From contig NC_079885.1 of NCBI RefSeq assembly GCF_029227915.1, positions 22,383,001 through 22,447,000 on the forward strand: a stretch of DNA of 64,000 nucleotides. Reading direction: 5' to 3'. Both the position numbers and the translations under genes were made by a program. Below the pieces are notes generated by a model. That model ran no database searches, had not been told where the DNA came from, and saw nothing but the letters and a program-made list of their open reading frames with translations. Below, piece by piece: positions 57,853-64,000 of this stretch. Every line of letters begins with the position of its first letter. The first letter of the stretch is position 1. The stretch is from Hydractinia symbiolongicarpus (lineage: Eukaryota; Cnidaria; Hydrozoa; Anthoathecata; Hydractiniidae).

Positions 57853-58540
57853 TTTAAGATAGGCTAGTGAATGCTACACCATAGCCCGTAATAGCTCAAG
57901 CCACGTGAGGGAAATTGGGGAGATGGCACTCAGTGTGTGGCGTTGAATGTTGCAAGGAGTTGTACTGTAGGGTCTACGTAGCTAAGACTGAGCATAAAAT
58001 ACTCTAGAAATCCACATCACGCTTCTCCACGGTGTTAAGGATAAACTTTATTCTATATAAGTACTTTGTGATTGTAGTTGTTATGCGACGCAGCTTTTCC
58101 CTAAAAAAAACTCTAAAAGACAATATTTGAGGGAAATGAAAAACAAAATATTTTAACAAAACTTCATAAGTAAAGATATCAAATGGTAATTACAAAATAT
58201 TTTGTGACGATAAAATTTCGTGCAGAAGTGCTAGACATAGTAGTATTCGTGATAGTAGATGCGATGAAGCGAAAGTTAGTCAGGAAACAAATTGCCTTTT
58301 TTTCTTGAAATCATTTATCAACCCTAACTGATAATCTTCATGTACCGCGGCCACAAAAATATGTATAAATAAAAATGTTAAATAGACAAAAACATACAAA
58401 CAAAGGAACACAAATTTAAACAATTAAGTAAATCAACAATATACCCAAACAATGCACCCTTCGGTACCTAACAGAATAGAAGCGGGATGGAAAGGAAAAA
58501 AAGGTGGAAAACTTTCTAACCTTAATAAGCGGGTAGTGAC

Positions 58541-58665
58541 CAACCTCGATCCCAGGACCGGTTGTCTCTATTTGCATGTCGGAAGGCGAAACGAACACCT
58601 TATTCGTCAGACCTATCAATAAGCGCAGCGCCGATAAGAGACGAAAAGCCCTGGGAACAAGGTTG
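58541..58665. mobile_element. MITE-like element, CTCGTCCCC family
   Basis: Ends CAACCTCGATCCCAGG and CCCTGGGAACAAGGTTG are near-perfect reverse complements around a 125-bp element with no coding capacity. This is the least rearranged copy of the family in the window. Confidence 0.7.
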
Positions 58666-58845
58666 AGTAGTGACAAGTTTTTTCTTTACCTCGATGAGAG
58701 ATGAATGTCTTGGGTATGAAAACTTAGGTACCAAAAAGTACAAGCATAACTAACAGGTGCTTATTACCAAAAAAAAATCTTGCATAGTAAAAAAAAAAGT
58801 TAGTAAATCCCATTTCAAAATTACACACTTCAAGTTAATCTTTAG

Positions 58846-58934
58846 CAACCCGTACCCAGGGCTTGTAAGGCTTTTTATAGTTAGACAGCCTGAACAAATA
58901 TAAAAAAGCCTAACAAGCCCATGGAACGAGGTTA
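58846..58934. mobile_element. MITE-like hairpin element in the 3' flank of the mucin-like gene
   Basis: Left arm AACCCGTACCCAGGGCTTGT then AAGGCTTTTT; right arm AAAAAGCCTAACAAGCCCAT then GGAACGAGGTTA. The arms pair over about 31 bases around a 28-base interior. It lies 30 bases downstream of the stop codon of the minus-strand gene, so a transcript would carry this hairpin in its 3' UTR. Confidence 0.7.
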
Positions 58935-58965
58935 AATCTTTCGAAATGAATTCTTGTGGGCGTTC

Positions 58966-61773
58966 TTATATAAGTCGAGACAAACTTGGATCGTTTTGAT
59001 AATCCTTGCTGATTCGATACTGTCTGTACAACAGAACACCAAGGACGATGCTTACAATCAAAAACAAAATGGCGAACACAGCCGAGGTGTACAAGCGTTT
59101 CTTCAATGTTTGACATTCCTTGCCACATTTGATAACAGTATGATCAGCTAGAAAAAATGAAGAATGGAAGGCGTTAAAGGGCGTATTATACACGACATAA
59201 GGTACACTGATTAGCAGAGAATAACCCTTTATTGTACTCATTTAAAGTCAAAAACTTACGCAAATCATGCCATTCGCGAAAATTTATAAAATTCACGAAA
59301 AAAATTTTTTGGCGACCCGATTGGATTCACATATTTTACAAGAATTTAAGATTAAGATAAATAAACAGACAAAATTTATTTTTTGTTTCCATTACTCAAT
59401 TGTTCTCATTTTTGAATGTTCTGTATTGAAATTCTTTTAAAAAACAACACAACACGCGAGTATGGCTTTTACAGCATTAGCCAACTGTTAATGCCTGGTT
59501 TATTTTCACACAAATAAAATCATTTCAGAACTCTTTGGAAAACATACGTGATCCCATACGCTAAGCATCTATTTATACACCCTGAGAATCTCTCCAAATT
59601 CACGTCAGCATTCGGCATTGCCGACCAGAAAGCCGAGCTACATTGATTTAAGGACAGCTTTTTTATGCTGCCCTATATGTGTGCCAAGGTCGGCATGCCG
59701 AGAAAACGTTTTAAGACGTCGGCATAACCAAACTTGTTTTAAACGATGTTAAAAAAAAGTAATTCGCTAAAAAAGTGAGAAAAAATATTAAAGTTGAGTT
59801 TTTAATACATCGTTTGGCGTAGACAAAAGAAAACCACTGCAGTCCATTTAAATCTGTTACGTAGAATCTGCATATAAAGTTATTTCAGACCTTGAAAAAT
59901 CAATTTTAACGTTCTAAGGGAAACAAAGTCAAATTGCCAAGAATAAAATAGAAGAGAGTCCGAATAAATTCATTGCGACGAGAACTTATATCAGATCTGA
60001 ACAATCAAAACAATATATTTTCCCGAAAATATACTAATATTTCGACTTACTACGAAATCTCACATCACAATGATGGTCTGTTTAACGATGACGTGAATTC
60101 AACCGATATGTCTAAAATTTGCGCTCTTCGTACATTAATATTGTGAAGCATAAAGTTCGTGTTCTCGATAAAAGCGATAATTGGAACATTTTATCAAAGA
60201 AGGTTTGAACAATAAACAATTACATCCTAACTTGAACTCTGGACACATGGTCTCTAAGGAATTGTCCCTTTTTAATTAGTTTGAATGGCTCTTGTAAATT
60301 CACGCTGATGATGATTTTGTTGAAAATTGAAATATTAGTATATTTTCGGGAAAAATATTTTGTTGTGATTGTTATGATCTGATACAAGTTCTCGTCGCAA
60401 TGGATTTATTCTCACTCTCTTTTATTTTATTCTTTTTAAAACTGTCGCATGGACCTAGATTTTCAAATTGTCAATAAAGTGGAAGAATAACACGTCTGCA
60501 AAAAGATATTAGTTGATGTAAATTTTTAATTGAAATCCCCAGGGTAAAGAAGAATATAACGTGCCGACCCATAAAGTGCCTCTAAATCTCATTTTCATTG
60601 TAGGTTCTCAAAATTTTGCATACTTTGGATTCCCAGGGCTGCACCCTGTAAAGTCCTACTTATTTTTATTAGTCCCAGTTGTGGTTTCAGAGGTTTTAGG
60701 TTTACATGATCACCTTAACTGCATTTATACTTGGAGGAAGGGGATTCTACTACCTTTTTATAACTCCTTTAAATACAGCTCCAACAGGATTAAAAATTGA
60801 GCAATTTTTTTTCAGTAATTGGCAACTTTTCTGGAGTGAGGTCCCAGAAAAAATGCTCACTTTTTAGCATCGATTTTATTCACTTTTTGTATAACTTGAA
60901 AAGGTAATATTACAAAGAGTAATAACATGGGAGCATGTTTTTTTTTTATAATAACGCTTATAAAGCATATTCAGGCTCAGATTATAAGGAAAACCTGATT
61001 TCGAATTTTTACTTGCTTATAAAAACGAAAAAAAATTTGACTCGTAACAGTCAGGGTAAAAAACATGCTTGTTCTCAGAAAAATTATATCAGAGAAAAAC
61101 TTCTGAAGTCAGTAAGCAGTTATTCACAGCAATCAATTTCTTTTATGCTATATATATTCCTTCAAAGTTCCATCAACATAACTTAAGCTACTTGAACGTT
61201 ATTAGAGATGGTTAAATCCGCACACCACAGATTTATTTAATATTAAAAATTCCAGTACATATATGTTAGCCATCATATTTTAAGAACTAATAAAGGTATT
61301 GAATTTGTTATGATTTGCTAATTTTACAATAACAAGTTACGTTATAGTATTTAATTTCATTAGAATCTGGACAGGTTGACGATGGTACATGGACTAAAGT
61401 CAATGTAAGGCATGGACTTCCCCCCGAAAAATTGTGTGCTCTGTATTTAAACACTTGCAAATATACTTACTTGGTTTGTGGGTTGGTGTCAATGATGAAG
61501 AAACCACAATGTGCGAGGACATGCTTGCAGGATGAATAGAACCGCTAAGGCTTGCTGTATATTTTGCCATAGAAACAGATGAAGTAGCATACATTGATGA
61601 AGGTACCAATGAAGAAGATACCACTGTTAGAGAATGTGTGGCTGTTGGTATCGCTGTTGATGATCCATGAATTGAACTTGTATTTGAACTTCCATTATTT
61701 TGCGCAACAAAAGGGGTGGGCGATATTGATGCTGTCGGTGCAATAACTGCATAACTTGTGGCCAAAAGAACGC
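58966..61773 (-). CDS. mucin-like single-pass membrane protein (5' exon not found)
   Basis: Two exons are supported on the minus strand: 61773-61471 and 59147-58966 (stop TAA at 58968-58966), joined in phase 1 with GTAAGT and TTTCTAG borders. The first visible exon begins GVLLATSYAVIA, the end of a signal peptide, and continues into about 90 residues rich in Ser, Thr, Ala and Pro (SSLVPSSMYATSSVSMAKYT), likely O-glycosylated. The second encodes a short Cys pair (KCGKECQTLKKRLY), a hydrophobic membrane segment (SAVFAILFLIVSIVLGVLLY) and a 20-residue basic/polar tail ending SLSRLI. The frame extends 5' without an ATG, but an acceptor (CAATAG at 61774) fits better, so the initiating exon is upstream and was not located. 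Other small exons could lie in the 2.3-kb intron. I do not recognise a family; a small cell-surface mucin is the best description. Confidence 0.7.
59940..60432. mobile_element. foldback element with about 105-bp inverted arms
   Basis: The left arm at 59940-60045 (from AGAATAAAATAGAAGAGAGT to ACTAATATTTC) and the right arm at 60329-60432 are reverse complements over about 105 bp with scattered differences. Both contain ATTGCGACGAGAACTT and TTCCCGAAAATATACTAATA. The 280-bp interior has no coding frame of note. It lies in the intron of the mucin-like gene. Confidence 0.85.
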
Positions 61774-63631
61774 CTATTGTACAAAGGTAAAGAAAAATTT
61801 TCAATAAAATATAAAACAGTTGAAGTTAGGAACATTTGCATAAATTTAGGAGGATTCTAGGAATTGGCCTCCTTATTATTTTATTTTAGAAATTTAAAAA
61901 TTTTTAGGAGTTGTGGGAGATCTGCTAAAGTCTTCAAACAACAACAAAAATTCAGAATGGAGACAAAGATTTTAACTGCTGTGTATTAAGCTTAAAACGC
62001 TAGAAAAAGGAAAAAAATCGATATGATGTAGTGTGATATGTTCAATAAAATTAGTTCTATACTTCAAGCAATTCACAGTTTTACATGTTTTGTTAGGTAT
62101 ATTTTTTTCCTAAAAATCCATGGCAACCTGGTGTTTACTTTGGACTTGATTGTTCGACCTCGGAAACCTAGTTCGATACCTGAATTTTTAGACAATGTTG
62201 AATTAAGCGAGACAAAAGTGTCTTAGCAATTTGAAGCTAGCTACAGGTTGGCAGAGCACGAGGTAAAGGGACTAAACATTAAATTAATTTACTTCACTGG
62301 GATTTTAATATTATTTTTACACTATTAGAGCGCCGTCAATTTTGAGAAATTGTTTTACAGGCTATCAAACATCTTCCGTGGCTAATTGTTAATTTCTTTA
62401 TTCCTGTTTTTTCTGTTTTATATTTTCGTGTAACTAATAGCCATTTTTTGTTCCTACAGTTTAGCAGTTTCCATTGTGTTCTATAGCTAAAGTAACTTAA
62501 TACTTTGTATTTACATTTAGTCAAGATGGAATTGTTTAAAATAAAGATCTAAAGCTAGCTAGCTAGTTTTAGCTTCAGTTATTATAAAGAAAACAAATGA
62601 TTTCTTTGTGTATTTTTTAATTTTACAATAAAAAACTATTTATGCACAACTTAGATATTTTCTGCTGCCATGATAAATTTGAAATGCCGCAATCGCTGAC
62701 TCTGAATGACATTTTATTTAATAGATATCACATATTTGGCCCAAAAACCTTTTGGACACTTCAGACATATATATTATCTTTACTGGCCTCAGGATTCAAA
62801 GAAATGCTTTTTAAAATAAAATAAGTTTAAGCATACATTATGGCTCTTTAGGTCATTTTCACATATTTTTAACATTCGTTAAAAAAAAAAAAAAAATGGA
62901 CAATTTCGGACACCACTAAAGTTATTTTTATTCCAGATATTTTATTTCCATACCATGGACTAATATAAGAGGTTTATCTGAGATTAATATCCTCTTTACA
63001 GAATATAAAAATCTTATTTCAATCTTGAGATATCCTGTTTTAATTGAAAAGGTATGTTGAGTTATTTTCACGTAACGTTTTTGTCCCCTATGAAAAAGAT
63101 TTGACTTATATGTACAGGCAAAAATATAAACAATAGGCTGCAGAAAACAGAACAGAAAAATTAAGGCAAAAAAGCATTAATGGTAAAATTGGCAAAGTTT
63201 GTTTTTTAAAAAAGATAAGATAATAATTCCATAAGAAAAAATAATTCCAATGCATTTTCAATCTTATTGTCATGTATTTGGTTTGTTGTAGAAAACAGAT
63301 ATTGGTACAGATAAATATGTGTATTGACTGTTACAGTTAGATGCGCTACAGCTTGGCCATATTGGCTTCAGATATATAAACTCATGCTACGGATACACGA
63401 AACATAAACAAAGATGGTAGCGGACACTACATCCCTCCTTACCATAAATAAAATCTACAGGAAACATTAAGCGCTAACAGAAAGACTGGCAGGATAAAGA
63501 AACAAAGGAAGCTGCCTTGGCTTTATGCTTAATGTAGTTTATTTATTTATTTTTTATTTTTTTTGACGTGAAATAATAAAAAAAATGTCTCTGTTTTTAT
63601 ATACACAAAGTGTTTTGTTTTTTATTGTCTC
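61774..63631. other. intergenic or intronic region, no recognisable exon
   Basis: The missing first exon of the mucin-like gene should lie in or beyond this stretch on the minus strand, but no ATG-containing hydrophobic exon with a phase-1 donor was recognised. A CTAGCTAGCTAG cluster near 62556 and a poly-A run at 62880-62895 are present. Near 63380 TCATGCTACGGATACACGAA resembles the GTAGCACG stem of the Helitron-like repeats. Confidence 0.5.
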
Positions 63632-64000
63632 TCACAGATTTGTCTCGTAGTCTGCGAGGTAACGTGGAACAGTAAGGTTGCGTCGTGGTCTAACAATTTC
63701 GGTTATGCTAAATGGCTTGATCTCGTTGTATGGTTCTGTTTTATTCGTTCTTCCCATTTTTTTTGCAAGTTAATGTGAAAGTCGGCTAATACTTTGGTGT
63801 GGTGGTGAGAGTCTGCATGGGTTTTTAGCTTGTTTTTTTAGTTTGTCCTTTGTGGTCATGGTAACTTTACGGAAGACAGGAAGTTCGTTTCTGGCTTGAT
63901 GTTTGAAGAATAGGTCAGATGGAAATTTCCCGGTTGCGGTGAGTGGCATAGTCCTGAAGTATAATAGGAACCTGTTTAATTCATTTCTCCAATCTTTTCC
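63632..64000 (-). pseudogene. Ty3/Gypsy LTR retrotransposon pol 3' end, degenerate, running off the right edge
   Basis: On the minus strand from 64000 the frame reads WRNELNRFLLYFRTMPLTAT followed by GKFPSDLFF, the conserved integrase C-terminal core region of Ty3/Gypsy (compare YRxTPHxTTGxSPAELLFG). Frame changes follow within 150 bases, and the last readable segment ITEIVRPRRNLTVPRYLADYE ends at a stop at 63634-63632, as expected for the end of a Gypsy polyprotein. The middle is disrupted (frame shifts and an apparent deletion), so this copy is dead. The rest of pol lies outside the window. Confidence 0.8.

Larger units (their letters stand above)
55462..58965. other. intergenic region upstream of VIRMA, repeat-rich
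   Basis: This holds the VIRMA promoter at its left end, an inverted-repeat element at 55586-55946, a GC-richer patch with open frames on both strands at 57183-57464, a SINE-like unit at 57780-57852, and two CTCGTCCCC-type elements at 58541-58665 and 58846-58934. No gene is convincingly supported. The plus-strand frame at 55747-55947 lies inside the inverted-repeat element. Confidence 0.55.

Noticed and set aside
63241-63300. Candidate first exon of the mucin-like gene on the minus strand
   Set aside because: The ATG frame there is not a convincing signal peptide and lacks a phase-1 GT donor at a suitable place.
1-64000. CRISPR arrays, prokaryotic operons or defence systems
   Set aside because: No regular repeat-spacer array and no compact bacterial gene layout; all real genes are intron-containing animal genes, apart from one intronless GPCR.

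Overview
This is a window of an AT-rich, intron-rich animal genome. It is most likely cnidarian, probably medusozoan/hydrozoan. The evidence is metazoan genes with ordinary GT-AG introns, a secreted protein built from the ECWSG-type cysteine-rich domain that I associate with cnidarian gene sets, and a dense load of short transposons. Species and clade are inferred, not shown.

Layout: (1) 698-941 (+) is the last exon of a methionine sulfoxide reductase A-like gene whose body lies mostly off the left edge. (2) 4304-6442 (+) is an intronless class C GPCR of 712 aa with a short ectodomain. (3) 8700-14455 (-) is a complete 8-exon chitin deacetylase-like gene: signal peptide, chitin-binding type 2 domain, Thr/Pro linker and CE4 deacetylase fold with an altered second metal motif. 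(4) 15459-18462 (+) is a 3-exon TMEM170 gene. Its first intron holds a non-LTR retrotransposon that is itself interrupted by a 486-bp inverted-repeat transposon with an 8-bp target duplication. (5) 20244-23743 (-) is a 6-exon secreted protein with two tandem ECWSG domains. (6) 28265-55461 (-) is a complete 35-exon VIRMA (virilizer/KIAA1429) gene, the scaffold of the m6A RNA methyltransferase complex. It could be assembled exon by exon with every splice phase matching (5,715 nt, 1,904 aa). (7) 58966-61773 (-) is a small mucin-like single-pass membrane protein whose first exon I could not find. (8) 63632-64000 (-) is a decayed Ty3/Gypsy pol 3' end running off the right edge.

The genes do not form a pathway. 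VIRMA is nuclear RNA modification, the deacetylase and the ECWSG protein are secreted, and the GPCR, TMEM170 and the mucin-like protein are membrane proteins. Intergenic and intronic DNA is rich in mobile elements: tandem non-autonomous Helitrons, tRNA-derived SINE-like units, CTCGTCCCC inverted-repeat elements, foldback elements and minisatellites.

I found no CRISPR array, operon or prokaryotic system. The most unusual features are the substituted metal-binding His in the chitin deacetylase, head-to-tail abutting Helitrons, the nested transposons in the TMEM170 intron, a 44-bp copy of VIRMA exon 12 sequence inside a tRNA-like element, a 25-bp tandem duplication of a VIRMA splice donor, and the two-domain ECWSG protein. 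All exon coordinates come from manual reading of splice sites and phase; none were checked by transcripts or database search.
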